From the NCBI RefSeq assembly GCF_003710085.1, contig NZ_CP033324.1, positions 2,427,501-2,491,500 of the forward strand: a stretch of DNA of 64,000 nt, read 5' to 3'. Under the pieces are notes generated by a model. It searched no databases, was not told where the DNA came from, and was given only the letters and a program-made list of their open reading frames with translations. A program made the position numbers and the translations under genes. Below, in pieces: positions 43,195 to 54,541 of this stretch (positions are counted from its first letter, which is position 1; each line of letters starts with the position of its first letter). Origin of the DNA: Nocardioides pantholopis. GTDB lineage: Bacteria; Actinomycetota; Actinomycetes; Propionibacteriales; Nocardioidaceae.

Positions 43195-43256
43195 CCGTCC
43201 ATTCTGCGCCCGCTGTCCACGGCGTACGCCGCGACGGCGCGGGCGCGAGGGGCGGC

Positions 43257-43511
43257 CTACGGGTGCAGCGACATCGGGCCGTAGATCTCGCGGTCGACGT
43301 CGAAGAGCGTCACCGCGTCGACGCCCTGCGCCGCCAGCTCCGACCAGGTCTCCCCCACCCACGACTCCGCGTCCGCCTGGGAGGCGAAGCGCTGTCCGGC
43401 GAGCTCACCGGAGATCGTCACCTCGGTGCCGGCACCGTCCTCGAGGCGCCACCACCACGGGTGCTCCGGGGGCGCCGGTCGGAAGGTCAGGGGCTGGTCG
43501 GGGACGCTCAC
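43257..43511 (-). CDS. Conserved small actinobacterial protein of unknown function
   Basis: An 84-residue protein starting MSVPDQPLTFRPAPPEHPWW and containing VTISGELAGQRFASQADAES, then a YGPMSLHP C-terminus. No signal peptide or membrane segment. It looks like a small soluble alpha/beta protein known from other actinobacteria next to metabolic genes, with no assigned role. The GTG at 43511 follows the gcvT stop by three bases, so it is translated with gcvT. Confidence 0.75.
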   Translation of the reverse strand: MSVPDQPLTFRPAPPEHPWWWRLEDGAGTEVTISGELAGQRFASQADAESWVGETWSELAAQGVDAVTLFDVDREIYGPMSLHP

Positions 43512-43514
43512 GGG

Positions 43515-44627
43515 TCACACCTCTCGCACGGACGGGTCGACGAACGGGGGCTTGGTGACCGTGAAGATCTCACGCCGGCCGCGCACGTCGACACCGACCT
43601 CCGCGCCGTCCTCCACGAACGGCGGGAGCAGTGCCAGCCCGATGCCCTTGCGCAGGGTCGGCGAGAAGGTGCCCGAGGTGACCTCGCCGAGCGGCACGTC
43701 GGGGGTCAGCGACACGGTCATGTGCGGGCGCGGGATGCCGCGCCCGGTGGCGACCAGGCCGCGCAGGGAGCGCCGGGGGCCGGCCTCCTTCTCGGCCAGC
43801 ATCGCCTCGCGGCCCCAGAACGACGGCTTCGACCAGCCGACCGCCCAGCCCAGGCGGGCCTGGACCGGCGTGACGTCGGGGGTGATGTCCTGCCCGTGCA
43901 GCGGATAGCCCATCTCGGTGCGCAGCGTGTCCCGGGCGCCGAGGCCGCAGGGGACAATGCCGTAGCGCTGACCGGCGTCGAGGATCGCGTCCCACAGCGG
44001 GACCGAGACGGCGTTCGGGGCGATCAGCTCGTAGCCGCGCTCGCCGGTGTAGCCGGTGCGGCACACCACGACCTGCTCGCCGCGGAAGGTGGCGGTCGCG
44101 AACGACATGTACTCGTGACCGACGGGGATCCCGAGGTCGGTGAGCACCTCGTCGGCCAGCGGCCCCTGGACCGCGAGCACGACGTGATCCTCGTGCTCGT
44201 CGGTGACCACGACTCCCGTCGGCGCCTGCTCCGTCAGCCGGCGCACGACCTCCGCCGCGTTCGCGGCGTTGGGGACCAGCAGCACCCGCAGGTCGTCGAA
44301 CCAGTAGGCGATCAGGTCGTCGATGATCCCGCCGGTCGCGTCCTCGCAGCACAGCGTGTACTGCGCCTTGCCGGGCCGGATCCGGGCGAGGTCGTTGGTC
44401 AGCGTGGCGTTGACGTACGCCGCGGCGCCCGGACCGGTCACGGACGCCTTGCCGAGGTGGCTGACGTCGAAGATGCCGACCCCCTCGCGCACCGCGGCGT
44501 GCTCCTTGACGATGCCGGTGGAGTACTCCAGCGGCATCGTCCAGCCACCGAACTCGGCGAACTTGGCGCCGAGCGCGACGTGCCGCTCGTGCAGGGGTGA
44601 GGTCAACAGGGAGGACCGCTCGGGCAT
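43515..44627 (-). CDS. gcvT: Glycine cleavage system aminomethyltransferase (T protein)
   Basis: A 370-residue protein. [20 protein letters not shown] and [18 protein letters not shown] (N-terminus), [28 protein letters not shown], and [18 protein letters not shown] (folate and catalytic Asp region) define GcvT. It transfers the aminomethyl carbon from lipoyl-H protein to tetrahydrofolate with release of ammonia. It depends on the lipoyl cofactor made by lipB and lipA further right. ATG at 44627; divergent from pepA with only 45 bp between starts. The H and P proteins are not in the window. Confidence 0.94.
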   Translation of the reverse strand: MPERSSLLTSPLHERHVALGAKFAEFGGWTMPLEYSTGIVKEHAAVREGVGIFDVSHLGKASVTGPGAAAYVNATLTNDLARIRPGKAQYTLCCEDATGGIIDDLIAYWFDDLRVLLVPNAANAAEVVRRLTEQAPTGVVVTDEHEDHVVLAVQGPLADEVLTDLGIPVGHEYMSFATATFRGEQVVVCRTGYTGERGYELIAPNAVSVPLWDAILDAGQRYGIVPCGLGARDTLRTEMGYPLHGQDITPDVTPVQARLGWAVGWSKPSFWGREAMLAEKEAGPRRSLRGLVATGRGIPRPHMTVSLTPDVPLGEVTSGTFSPTLRKGIGLALLPPFVEDGAEVGVDVRGRREIFTVTKPPFVDPSVREV

Positions 44628-44672
44628 GACGGTCAACCTACCGGTCCCCGGGCCGCGGGCTAGCCTGCTCGG

Positions 44673-46174
<1,502 letters not shown>

Positions 46175-46175
<1 letters not shown>

Positions 46176-46555
46176 TGAGGACCCCCACCTTCGCCTTCAC
46201 GCGCCTCCACCACGTCCAGCTCGCCATCCCGCCGGGCGGCGAGGAGGCGTGCCGGTCGTTCTGGGGCGGGGTGCTGGGGATGGACGAGCTCGAGAAGCCG
46301 CCGGCGCTGGCCGCGCGCGGAGGGTGCTGGTTCCGGGGCGGCGGCGTCGAGGTCCACCTGGGCGTGGAGCAGGACTTCACCCCGGCCCGCAAGGCGCACC
46401 CGGGGATCCTGGTGAGCGACCTGCGCGGGCTGGCGGACACGTTCGCCGCGGCCGGGGTGGAGGTGACGTGGGACGGGGAGTTCCCCGGTCACGACCGCTT
46501 CTACGCGGCGGACCCGTTCGGGAACCGGCTGGAGTTCCTGGAGCCGCGGAGCTGA
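46175..46555 (+). CDS. VOC (glyoxalase/bleomycin-resistance) superfamily protein
   Basis: A 126-residue single-domain VOC protein. [20 protein letters not shown] (first metal His), [27 protein letters not shown], and [15 protein letters not shown] (terminal Glu ligand) match the family. Such proteins form dimers binding one metal ion; the reaction is unknown here. It starts on the last base of the pepA stop (TGATG), so the two are translationally coupled. Confidence 0.84.
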
Positions 46556-46560
46556 CGGGC

Positions 46561-46938
46561 TCAGCCGTCCTGGCGGCGCTCCTGCTCCTTGTGGCGCCGG
46601 TTCCAGTCCCGCATCCGCTGCGGGATGCCGACCACGGCGGCGTCGTAGGACGGCACCTGGTAGTTGTTGCAGAACTGGTGGGCCCACTCCACCGACGGGA
46701 CCCGGCGCCGGGTCCACTCCCCGTCGTGCGCGACGAGCAGCAGCGTCACGTCGCTGACCGCTGTACGTGGCTCGACGAACCCCTCCACCCCGCGCCGCGC
46801 CGTCACCCACGCGTGCAGGTGCTGCTCGTCGACCCGGTCCGCGGCCCGGACCCGGGTGGAGCCGGTGCGCGCGCCGCCGCGGGCCGGCTTGCTGGTGCGC
46901 CCGGAGGAGCCGCGTCGGAACCGGTCGATCAAACCCAT
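46561..46938 (-). CDS. Conserved hypothetical protein
   Basis: A 125-residue soluble protein of no recognised family. It begins MGLIDRFRRGSSGRT, a basic start, and then has DRVDEQHLHAWVTARRGVEG, VTLLLVAHDGEWTRRRVPSV and HQFCNNYQVPSYDAAVVGIP, ending in a charged helix (RMRDWNRRHKEQERRQDG). ATG at 46938 chosen because the preceding in-frame residues are unlike protein. It converges on the VOC gene with five bases between stops and is divergent from lpdA across 155 bp. Confidence 0.72.
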   Translation of the reverse strand: MGLIDRFRRGSSGRTSKPARGGARTGSTRVRAADRVDEQHLHAWVTARRGVEGFVEPRTAVSDVTLLLVAHDGEWTRRRVPSVEWAHQFCNNYQVPSYDAAVVGIPQRMRDWNRRHKEQERRQDG

Positions 46939-47093
46939 GGCGTCAGTGTGCCGCGTCGCCGGTGATTCGGCCCGCCGTTCCGCCGATCCGGGCACCGTGT
47001 CGCCGCAGCACCCGGTGTCGGCCGGATCACGCCGAAGGTGCAAGGATGGGCGCGGTTCCCCAGGCTCACGGCACGGCTCACGGAAGGACGACG

Positions 47094-48473
47094 GTGGCCG
47101 ACACCTCCTTCGACGTACTCATCCTCGGCGCAGGCTCGGGCGGGTATGCCTGCGCTCTGCGCGCGGCCCAGCTCGGGCTCACCGTGGGGATCGTCGAGAA
47201 GGACAAGGTCGGCGGCACCTGCCTGCATGTCGGGTGCGTGCCGACCAAGGCGCTGCTGCATGCCGCTGAGGTCGCCGACTCGGCCCGTGACTCCGAGCAG
47301 TTCGGGGTAAAGGCCAGCCTGGAGGGGATCGACATGGCTGGCGTGAACGCCTACAAGGACGGCGTGGTGACCAGGCTCTTCAAGGGCCTCACCGGGCTGG
47401 TCCGCTCGCGCGGGATCACCCTCATCGAGGGCGAGGGCCGGCTGACCGGTCCCGCCGAGATCAGCGTCGACGGCACGGCGTACACCGGTCGGCACGTGGT
47501 GCTCGCCTCCGGCTCCTACTCCCGCACCCTCCCCGGCCTCGAGGTCGACGGCGAGCGGGTGCTCACCTCCGAGCACGCGCTGCGCCTGGACCGCGTCCCG
47601 GCCTCGGTGGTGGTGCTCGGAGGCGGCGTGATCGGCTGCGAGTTCGCCAGCGTGTGGCGCAGCTTCGGCGCCGAGGTCACGATCGTCGAGGCGCTCCCCC
47701 GGCTGGTGGCCGGCGAGGACGAGGCGTCGTCGAAGGCCCTCGAGCGCGCCTTCCGCAAGCGGGGCATCGCCCTGCGCACCGGCACCCGCTTCGAAAGCGT
47801 CAAGGACACCGGTTCCGGCGTCGCCGTCACGGTCGAGGGCGGCGAGGTGATCGAGGCCGAGCTGATGCTGGTCGCGGTGGGCCGCGGCCCCCGCACCGAG
47901 GGACTCGGCTACGAGGAGCAGGGCATCGCGACCGAGCGCGGGTTCGTCACCGCCGACGAGCGCTGCCGCACCAGCGTCGAGGGCGTGTACGCCGTCGGCG
48001 ACATCGTCGCGGGCCTGCAGGTGGCGCACCGCGGCTTCGCGCAGGGGATCTTCGTCGCCGAGGACATCGCGGGCCTCGACCCGCGTCCGGTCGACGAGTC
48101 CGCGATCCCCCGCGTCACCTACTCCCACCCCGAGATCGCCTCGGTGGGCCTCGACGAGGCCACCGCAGCGCGGACCTGGGGTGCCGAGGGCATCGAGTCC
48201 CTCACCTACGACCTGGGCGGCAACGGCAAGAGCCAGATCCTCAAGACCCAGGGGTTCGTGAAGCTGGTCCGCCGCAAGGACGGCCCGGTCGTCGGAGTCC
48301 ACCTGGTGGGAGACCGGGTCGGCGAGCTCATCGGCGAGGCCCAGCTCATCTACGCATGGGAGGGGTACCCCGAGGACGTGGCGCCGCTCATCCATGCCCA
48401 CCCCACCCAGAACGAAGCACTGGGCGAGGCTCACCTGGCTCTCGCCGGCAAGCCCCTGCACGCCCACGCTTGA
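47094..48473 (+). CDS. lpdA: Dihydrolipoyl dehydrogenase (E3)
   Basis: A 459-residue flavoprotein. FAD-binding [20 protein letters not shown]; redox disulfide C43 and C48 in [23 protein letters not shown]-binding [35 protein letters not shown]; dimer domain with the catalytic [13 protein letters not shown] near 441. It reoxidises dihydrolipoyl groups on E2 and GcvH using NAD+. GTG start preceded by GGAAGGACG. It is followed 38 bp later by its E2 partner sucB. Confidence 0.95.
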   Translation: MADTSFDVLILGAGSGGYACALRAAQLGLTVGIVEKDKVGGTCLHVGCVPTKALLHAAEVADSARDSEQFGVKASLEGIDMAGVNAYKDGVVTRLFKGLTGLVRSRGITLIEGEGRLTGPAEISVDGTAYTGRHVVLASGSYSRTLPGLEVDGERVLTSEHALRLDRVPASVVVLGGGVIGCEFASVWRSFGAEVTIVEALPRLVAGEDEASSKALERAFRKRGIALRTGTRFESVKDTGSGVAVTVEGGEVIEAELMLVAVGRGPRTEGLGYEEQGIATERGFVTADERCRTSVEGVYAVGDIVAGLQVAHRGFAQGIFVAEDIAGLDPRPVDESAIPRVTYSHPEIASVGLDEATAARTWGAEGIESLTYDLGGNGKSQILKTQGFVKLVRRKDGPVVGVHLVGDRVGELIGEAQLIYAWEGYPEDVAPLIHAHPTQNEALGEAHLALAGKPLHAHA

Positions 48474-48511
48474 CCAACATCATCGATCAGATCGCGAGCG
48501 AAGGAACTCCA

Positions 48512-50284
48512 TTGGCCACCGAAGTCAACCTCCCGGCACTCGGGGAGTCCGTCACCGAAGGCACCGTCACCCGCTGGCTCAAGCAGGTCGGCGACACGAT
48601 CGCCGTCGACGAGCCGCTGCTGGAGGTCTCCACCGACAAGGTCGACACGGAGATCCCCTCGCCGGTCGCCGGCACCCTGCTGGAGATCAAGGCGAACGAG
48701 GACGACACCGTCGAGGTAGGCGCGGTGCTCGCGGTGATCGGCGACGAGGGCGAGTCCTCCGGGGACTCCTCCGGCGAGGCCTCGGCTGAGCCCGAGCCGG
48801 AGCCCGAGGCCCCCGCCGAGGAGAAGGCCGAGGAGCCCGAGGCGGCCGCCGAGCCGGCCCCGGCCGCCGAGGAGGTCGAGAAGCCCGCCGCCGAGACCAA
48901 GCCGACAAGCGGCTCCGGCACCGCCGTCACGCTCCCCGCGCTGGGCGAGTCCGTCACCGAGGGCACGGTCACCCGCTGGCTGAAGTCGGTCGGCGACGAG
49001 GTCGCCGTCGACGAGCCGCTGCTGGAGGTCTCCACCGACAAGGTCGACACCGAGATCCCCTCGCCGGTCGCCGGCACCCTGCTGGAGATCAAGGCCGAGG
49101 AGGACGAGACCGTCGAGGTCGGCGCCGAGCTGGCCATCATCGGCGACGCCGACGCCGCGCCGGCCGAGAAGCCGGCCGAGCCGGAGCCCGAGCCCGAGCC
49201 CGAGCCGGAGCCCGAGCCGGAGCCGGAGCCGGAGCCCGAGTCGAAGCCCGAGTCGAAGCCCGAGTCGAAGCCCGAGCCTGCTGCCCCGGCCGCCAAGGCG
49301 GAGCCGAAGCCCGAGCCGAAGTCGGAGCCCGCGCCGCAGGCCGCGTCCGAGCCCGCCGGTGAGGGCCACGGCTACGTCACGCCGCTGGTGCGCAAGCTGG
49401 CCCAGCAGAACGGCGTCGACCTGTCCTCGGTGACCGGCACCGGCGTCGGTGGCCGGATCCGCAAGCAGGACGTCCTCGAGGCCGCCCAGGCGCAGAAGGC
49501 CCCGGCCGCTGCACCCGCCGCCGCGCCGTCCGGCCAGTCGGCCCCCGCCGCCCCGTCGGTCAGCCCGTCGCCGCTGCGGGGCACGACCGAGAAGGTCACC
49601 CGGCTGCGCAAGATCATCGCCGAGCGGATGACGACCTCGCTGCACACGTCGGCCCAGCTGACCCAGGTCGTCGAGGTCGACGTCACGAACGTCGCCCGGC
49701 TGCGCGACCAGGTCAAGGGCGACTTCCTTGCCCGGGAGGGCGTGAAGCTCTCGTACCTGCCGTTCTTCGCCAAGGCGGCGGTCGACGCGCTCAAGCAGCA
49801 CCCGAAGCTCAACGCGACGCTCGACACCGAGGCCGGCGAGATCACCTACTACGACCGCGAGAACGTCGCGTTCGCGGTGGACACCGAGAAGGGCCTGCTG
49901 ACCCCGGTCGTCAAGGACGCCGGCGACCTGTCGATCGCCGGGCTGGCCAAGAAGATCGCGGACGTCGCCGAGCGGACCCGCACCAACAAGATCGGCCCCG
50001 ACGAGCTCGGCGGCGGCACCTTCACGATCACCAACCTCGGCAGCGTCGGTGCGCTCTGGGACACCCCGATCATCAACCAGCCCCAGGTCGCGATCCTCGG
50101 CCCGGGCACTGTCGTCAAGCGCCCGGTCGTCATCGACGACCCGAACCTCGGCGAGACGATCGCGGTGCGCCACATGGTCTACCTCGCGCTGACCTACGAC
50201 CACCGGATCGTGGACGGCGCGGACGCCGGCCGCTTCCTGCAGGACGTCAAGAAGCGCCTGGAGGCCGGCGTCTTCGACGTCTGA
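48512..50284 (+). CDS. sucB: Dihydrolipoamide acyltransferase (E2 of 2-oxoacid dehydrogenase)
   Basis: A 590-residue E2. Two lipoyl domains (about 3-78 and 138-212) with lipoyl lysines K43 and K177 in [11 protein letters not shown]; an Ala/Glu/Pro linker with an EP repeat and three ESKP units (223-254); peripheral-subunit-binding domain about 286-322 ([18 protein letters not shown]); catalytic domain ending in [12 protein letters not shown] with H564 and D568. In actinobacteria this protein serves both pyruvate and 2-oxoglutarate complexes. The start codon is TTG, set by a GAAGGA ribosome-binding site six bases upstream. A hairpin terminator follows. Confidence 0.94.
   Translation: MATEVNLPALGESVTEGTVTRWLKQVGDTIAVDEPLLEVSTDKVDTEIPSPVAGTLLEIKANEDDTVEVGAVLAVIGDEGESSGDSSGEASAEPEPEPEAPAEEKAEEPEAAAEPAPAAEEVEKPAAETKPTSGSGTAVTLPALGESVTEGTVTRWLKSVGDEVAVDEPLLEVSTDKVDTEIPSPVAGTLLEIKAEEDETVEVGAELAIIGDADAAPAEKPAEPEPEPEPEPEPEPEPEPEPESKPESKPESKPEPAAPAAKAEPKPEPKSEPAPQAASEPAGEGHGYVTPLVRKLAQQNGVDLSSVTGTGVGGRIRKQDVLEAAQAQKAPAAAPAAAPSGQSAPAAPSVSPSPLRGTTEKVTRLRKIIAERMTTSLHTSAQLTQVVEVDVTNVARLRDQVKGDFLAREGVKLSYLPFFAKAAVDALKQHPKLNATLDTEAGEITYYDRENVAFAVDTEKGLLTPVVKDAGDLSIAGLAKKIADVAERTRTNKIGPDELGGGTFTITNLGSVGALWDTPIINQPQVAILGPGTVVKRPVVIDDPNLGETIAVRHMVYLALTYDHRIVDGADAGRFLQDVKKRLEAGVFDV
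49178..49273 (+). repeat. Low-complexity EP and 12-bp ESKP repeats in the sucB linker
   Basis: From 49178 to 49237 the DNA is a run of GAGCCN hexamers encoding Glu-Pro. From 49238 to 49273 there are three exact copies of GAGTCGAAGCCC encoding ESKP. This is the flexible linker between lipoyl domain 2 and the binding domain. The exact copies suggest recent expansion. Confidence 0.88.
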
Positions 50285-50299
50285 GCCAGCGCCACCAGG

Positions 50300-50337
50300 T
50301 CGGCGCCACCCCGGGACTCGTCCGGGGGTGGCGCCGA
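50300..50337 (+). terminator. Intrinsic-type hairpin after sucB
   Basis: A 15-bp GC-rich stem (50300-50314 with about 50322-50337, one bulged G) and a GACTCGT loop lie 16 bp after the sucB stop. No T-run follows, as is common in high-GC actinobacteria. Confidence 0.75.
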
Positions 50338-50394
50338 TCTGCGTTCGGGGCGCTCCCGCCCCCCAGGCAGCCGGGTCGGTGACAGGCTGAGCCC

Positions 50395-51288
50395 ATGCAC
50401 GTCGTCATCGCCGGCGCGTCCGGCTTCCTGGGCACCTCGCTGACCGAGGAGCTGGTGCGCCGCGGGCACCGGGTCACCGCCCTGGTCCGCCGCGCGGCCG
50501 CCGGCCCGGCCGAGTCCTCCTGGGACCCGGCGGCGGGGCGCTACGACCGGGACGTCGTGGAGTCCGCGGACGCCGTGGTGAACCTGGCCGGGTCGCCGAC
50601 CCTCGGCAACCCGCACTCCGCGGCGTGGGCCCGCACCCTGCGGGAGAGCCGGGTGCGCAGCACCGACGTCCTGGCCGGGGCCGTGGCGCAGTCCGCTCGC
50701 CGACCGGCGCTCCTGGCCGGCAACGGCATCTCCTGGTACGGCGACCACGGCGCGGCCGAGCTCACCGAGCACTCCGACAGCCGGGGCCACGCCCTGCTGA
50801 CCCGGGTCACCCGGGAGTGGCAGGCCGCCACCCTGCCGGCGGTCGAGGCCGGCGCCCGGGTCTGCGTGCTGCGCACCGCGCCGGTGCAGGACCAGCGCAG
50901 CGCCCCGCTCCGCCAGCTCCGGACCCTGTTCCGCGCCGGACTCGGCGGCCGGCTCGGCAGCGGTCGCCAGCACATGGCGATGATCTCGCTGCGCGACTGG
51001 GTGGGCGCGGTGGCGCACCTCGTCGAGGACGACTCCGTCTCCGGCCCGGTCAACCTGTGCTGCTCGCGGACCCCCACGAACGCCGAGTTCACCGAGGCCC
51101 TGGCCCGTCGGCTGGGCCGGCGGGCGCCGTTCGCGGTCCCGGCGCCGCTGCTCCGGCTCGCCGCCGGCCCGATGGCGCCGGAGCTCCTCGGCAGCCTCAA
51201 CGTCCGGCCGGCCGCCCTCGAGGCGAGCGGGTACGTCGTGCGCGATCCCGACGTCACCGCGGTGCTGGCCAGCGCGCTGTCCAGCTGA
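50395..51288 (+). CDS. TIGR01777 family NAD(P)-binding epimerase
   Basis: A 297-residue protein. MHVVIAGASGFLGTSL has the Rossmann motif of the atypical SDR11/TIGR01777 group; VVNLAGSP, RVRSTDVLAGAVAQS and ISWYGDHGAAELTE take the place of the usual YxxxK region; the C-terminal DUF1731 segment has NVRPAALEASGY, with the usual H/W exchange. The function is unproven, although in mycobacteria the homologue also sits between sucB and lipB. It starts 110 bp after the sucB terminator region. Confidence 0.88.
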   Translation: MHVVIAGASGFLGTSLTEELVRRGHRVTALVRRAAAGPAESSWDPAAGRYDRDVVESADAVVNLAGSPTLGNPHSAAWARTLRESRVRSTDVLAGAVAQSARRPALLAGNGISWYGDHGAAELTEHSDSRGHALLTRVTREWQAATLPAVEAGARVCVLRTAPVQDQRSAPLRQLRTLFRAGLGGRLGSGRQHMAMISLRDWVGAVAHLVEDDSVSGPVNLCCSRTPTNAEFTEALARRLGRRAPFAVPAPLLRLAAGPMAPELLGSLNVRPAALEASGYVVRDPDVTAVLASALSS

Positions 51289-51356
51289 CGCGGTTGACCC
51301 GGTTGACCCGGGGGCCGGGCGGGTCCGCGTCCCGGGCGTGTGGGAGAACTGTCCCC

Positions 51357-52280
51357 ATGTCGTCCGAGCCGTCCCCCGAGCCGTCCGCAGACCAGTCCTC
51401 CGGGGTCCTCACGATCCGCCGCTCCGACGGCAGCGCCTTCCAGGTCACGGTCCGGGTCGCTCAGCCGGGCGCCCCCGCGGTGCTCGTGGTGCCGGCGATG
51501 GGCCTGGGCTCGCGCTACTACCTGCGCCTGCTCGACGCGCTCGCCGAGGCCGGCTGCACCGGCGCGGTCACCGAGCTGCGCGGCCACGAGGAGGGTGGCC
51601 AGCCGGCCGGCCGCCCTCCTCGCGGTCGGGACTTCGGCTACGCGGAGCTCGTCGACGACCTCGACCTGGCCCTCGCGGCGCTGGCGGCGCACCTGCCGCA
51701 GGCGCCGCTGCACCTGCTCGGGCACAGCCTCGGCGGCCAGGTCGCGGCGCTGCTCGCCGCCCGGGCGCCCGAGCGGCTGGCGGGACTGGTCCTGGTCGCC
51801 GCCGGGACGCCGTACTGGCGGCACTGGTCGCCGCGGATGCTGGTGATGACCCAGACCGTCGGCGTGATCTCCCGGGTGCTCGGCCACTTCCCGGGCGAGC
51901 GGTTCCGCTTCGCCGGGCGGGAGGCCCGCACCCAGATGGTCGACTGGGCCCGGCTGGCCCGCACCGGCCGGTTCCTGTACGGCACGCCGCGCCGCGACCA
52001 CGGCGCGGCCATGGCGAGCACCGCGCTGCCGGTGCTGGCGGTCTCGCTGGAGGGCGACTCCCTCGCGCCGCGTGGCTCGGTCGACGACCTCGCCGGCCGG
52101 TTCCCGCCGGCCTGCGTCGAGCGGGTCCACCTCGACCCGGAGGCGCAGGGGTTCCCGGAGGCCGACCACCTGCGCTGGGCCCGGCAGCCCGGGCTGGTGC
52201 TGCCGGTGCTGACCGGCTGGCTCACCCGAGCGGGCGCACCGACGCCACCCGCCACTCCCCCGCCACCACCCGCAGGTTGA
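51357..52280 (+). CDS. Alpha/beta hydrolase
   Basis: A 307-residue hydrolase. VLVVPAMGLGSRYYLRLLDA precedes the oxyanion region; the nucleophile elbow is LLGHSLGGQVAALLAARAPE with S124; the acid and His appear in the last third (VSLEGDSLAP, and DHLRWA). YWRHWSPRMLVMTQTVGVI forms a lid. The substrate is unknown. The 3' end runs into a Pro-rich tail (PTPPATPPPPP) that overlaps the converging gene at 52222 by 59 bp. Confidence 0.84.
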   Translation: MSSEPSPEPSADQSSGVLTIRRSDGSAFQVTVRVAQPGAPAVLVVPAMGLGSRYYLRLLDALAEAGCTGAVTELRGHEEGGQPAGRPPRGRDFGYAELVDDLDLALAALAAHLPQAPLHLLGHSLGGQVAALLAARAPERLAGLVLVAAGTPYWRHWSPRMLVMTQTVGVISRVLGHFPGERFRFAGREARTQMVDWARLARTGRFLYGTPRRDHGAAMASTALPVLAVSLEGDSLAPRGSVDDLAGRFPPACVERVHLDPEAQGFPEADHLRWARQPGLVLPVLTGWLTRAGAPTPPATPPPPPAG

Positions 52281-52758
52281 TCCGGCGGCGCGTGGGACGG
52301 TCGCTCGGCAGGTCCACCCGGACCCCGTCGCCCACCGCCTCCCCGCCGCCGACCCGGTCGGTCACGTCCAGCACCAGCCGGGTCGGCCCCTGCTCGACCA
52401 CCGCCAGGTCCAGCAGCTGCGTTGCGAGACCGTCCACCCGCAGCCCGCGCGCCGACCAGCGCTCCAGCATCGCGGCGTCCCGGCGGCCGGCGACCGAGCC
52501 CGCGGCGTAGAGCCGGCCCAGGGCCCGGGCGTCCCCGTGCGCCCACGCGTCCGCGCGCCGCAGGTCCCAGGTGGCGAGCACCGTGCGGGCCTGGCGCTCG
52601 GCCCCGGAGTCGGCGACCGCGGCGGCGCGCGCCGACGCGGGTGGTACGGCGGGGACGGCTCGCTCGGCGTCTCGAAGCCCGGGCAGCAGCACGCCGGCGC
52701 CCACGGCGAGCGCCGTCGTGACGATGGCGGCCAGCAGGCCGGTCGCGGCTCGGTGCAC
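52222..52758 (-). CDS. Membrane-anchored or secreted protein, NTF2-like
   Basis: A 178-residue protein. GTG at 52758 gives MHRAATGLLAAIVTTALAVG, an N-terminal signal or anchor with no lipobox. The rest, with ARTVLATWDLRRADAWAHGD and LGRLYAAGSVAGRRDAAMLE, followed by beta strands (LVLDVTDRVGGGEAVGDG), resembles SnoaL/NTF2-like cone folds often found on actinobacterial surface proteins. Function unknown. Its last 59 bp overlap the end of the converging alpha/beta hydrolase gene. Confidence 0.7.
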   Translation of the reverse strand: MHRAATGLLAAIVTTALAVGAGVLLPGLRDAERAVPAVPPASARAAAVADSGAERQARTVLATWDLRRADAWAHGDARALGRLYAAGSVAGRRDAAMLERWSARGLRVDGLATQLLDLAVVEQGPTRLVLDVTDRVGGGEAVGDGVRVDLPSDRPTRRRINLRVVAGEWRVASVRPLG

Positions 52759-52834
52759 GGTCCCTGCCTACCGCGATCCGCACCGCCGCGTCGGTACTCC
52801 TCCACAGGCACCCCGCCCCTGGCAGACTGAGCCC

Positions 52835-53722
52835 GTGCTGAGCCGGCGATCGGTCCTCGCAGGCGGGGCCGCCGCGGCCCTGGCCGGGCTGGCCGGGGCG
52901 GCCGGGGTCCACCAGGGCGTGCTGCCGGGCCGGCCGTGGGTCCAGGAGCGCCTGGGGCTCAACGGCGAGGACGGCGTCGTCCCCGACGTCGCCCCCGGCC
53001 CGGTGGAGCGCGGGTCGTTCGTCTCGCGGCGTCGCGGTCCGACCGGCTGGGCGGTGGTCCGGCCCGCCGGCGCCGCGGCGACCCCGGCGGTACTGCCGCT
53101 CGTGGTCGCCCTGCACGGGCTCGGCGCCGACCACGCCACGCTGCTCGGCCCGGCCTTCGGGCTCCCGGAGTTCCTCACCGACCACGTCGCCCGGGGCGGG
53201 GCACCGTTCGCGGTCGCGGCGGCCGACGGCGGGCGCAGCTACTGGCATCCCCGGCCCGACGGCGAGGACGCCGGCGCGATGGTGACCGAGGAGCTGCTCC
53301 CGCTGCTGGCCGAGCGTGGCCTGCCCACGGACCGGATCGGCCTGCTCGGCTGGTCGATGGGCGGGTACGGCGCGCTGCGCCTCGGCGGCCTGCTCGGCGC
53401 GGACCGGGTCGCGGGCATCGCCGCGGTCAGCCCGGCGCTGTGGACCGACCCCGACGACGCCTCCCCGGCCGGGTTCGCGGACGCGGCGGAGTACTCGGCG
53501 TACTCGGTGATGGACCGGCACCACGAGCTGGCCGACATCCCGGTCCGGCTGGACTGCGGCACCGGCGACCCGTTCCACCGCGCTGCCAAGGAGTACGCCG
53601 AGGGGTTCCCCGCCGACGCCGGGGTCAGGGCGGTCTTCGAGGCGGGCGGCCACGACACCGGCTACTGGCGCCGGATGCTGCCGGCCCAGCTCACCTTCCT
53701 CGGGCGTAGTCTCCAGACGTGA
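52835..53722 (+). CDS. Tat-type exported esterase of the alpha/beta hydrolase fold
   Basis: A 295-residue protein. The start [20 protein letters not shown] has a twin-arginine-like signal. [16 protein letters not shown] carries the HG oxyanion motif, the nucleophile S174 sits in [17 protein letters not shown], and [14 protein letters not shown] holds the catalytic His near the C-terminus. It is like the D/mycolyltransferase-type esterases; the substrate is unknown. GTG at 52835 was chosen for the signal peptide. Its TGA overlaps the lipB GTG (GTGA), tying it to lipB translation. Confidence 0.84.
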   Translation: MLSRRSVLAGGAAAALAGLAGAAGVHQGVLPGRPWVQERLGLNGEDGVVPDVAPGPVERGSFVSRRRGPTGWAVVRPAGAAATPAVLPLVVALHGLGADHATLLGPAFGLPEFLTDHVARGGAPFAVAAADGGRSYWHPRPDGEDAGAMVTEELLPLLAERGLPTDRIGLLGWSMGGYGALRLGGLLGADRVAGIAAVSPALWTDPDDASPAGFADAAEYSAYSVMDRHHELADIPVRLDCGTGDPFHRAAKEYAEGFPADAGVRAVFEAGGHDTGYWRRMLPAQLTFLGRSLQT

Positions 53723-54444
53723 GTGAGCTGAGGTTCGACGAGGCCGGGCTGGGCGCCGACGCCATCGAGTACCTCGCCGCCTGGGAGCTGCAGCGCGACG
53801 TGCACGCCCGGGTCAGCGAGGGCACCCAGCCGGCCACGGTGCTGCTGCTGGAGCACCCGCCGGTCTTCACCGCCGGCAAGCGCACCGACCCCCACGAGCG
53901 CCCCGCCGACCCCGGGGGCGCCCCGGTCATCGACGTCGACCGCGGCGGCAAGATCACCTTCCACGGACCGGGCCAGCTGGTCGGCTACCCGATCGTCCGG
54001 CTCCCCGACCACGTCAAGGTCGTCGACTACGTGCGCCGCGTCGAGGAGGCGCTGATCGCGACCTGCGCGGACCTCGGCGTCGTCACCGCCCGGGTCCCCG
54101 GCCGCAGCGGCGTCTGGTTGCGGGCCGACGACCGCGGCCCGGAGCGCAAGATCGCTGCGATCGGGATCCGGGTCAGCCGGGGCGTGACCATGCACGGCTT
54201 CAGCCTCAACTGCGACGTCGACCTGGACTGGTACGCCCGCTTCGTGCCGTGCGGCATCGCCGACGCCGGGGTCACCTCGCTCTCGCGCGAGCTGGGCCGC
54301 GACGTGCCGGTCACCGAGGTGCTGCCCGCGGTCCGCCGGCACCTGAGCGACCTGCTGGCCTGGGCGCCGTACACGCCGACGCCCGACTACGAGCCGCGCC
54401 CCGAGCCCGGCCGGACCCCGCGCATCGAGCTGCTCACCCCCTGA
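53719..54444 (+). CDS. lipB: Octanoyltransferase LipB
   Basis: A 241-residue protein. [35 protein letters not shown] (the LipB signature), K144 in [18 protein letters not shown], and catalytic C178 in [14 protein letters not shown] are all present. It moves octanoyl from acyl carrier protein to lipoyl-domain lysines, the first step of lipoate synthesis. The GTG start overlaps the esterase stop by 4 bp. In mycobacteria lipA follows directly; here an ABC transporter pair lies in between. Confidence 0.95.
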   Translation: MSELRFDEAGLGADAIEYLAAWELQRDVHARVSEGTQPATVLLLEHPPVFTAGKRTDPHERPADPGGAPVIDVDRGGKITFHGPGQLVGYPIVRLPDHVKVVDYVRRVEEALIATCADLGVVTARVPGRSGVWLRADDRGPERKIAAIGIRVSRGVTMHGFSLNCDVDLDWYARFVPCGIADAGVTSLSRELGRDVPVTEVLPAVRRHLSDLLAWAPYTPTPDYEPRPEPGRTPRIELLTP

Positions 54445-54541
54445 CTGGACCAGTCCCCCGCCAGAGCGCGTCTCGTGCCCCGGGCGGACGCCGGCTGGTT
54501 TGATCACGTCCGACCCTCCCCGGGCGGACGAGAGGCAGCGC

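Noticed and set aside
44628..44672. Glycine riboswitch before gcvT
   Set aside because: Only 45 bp lie between gcvT and pepA, far too short for the aptamer.
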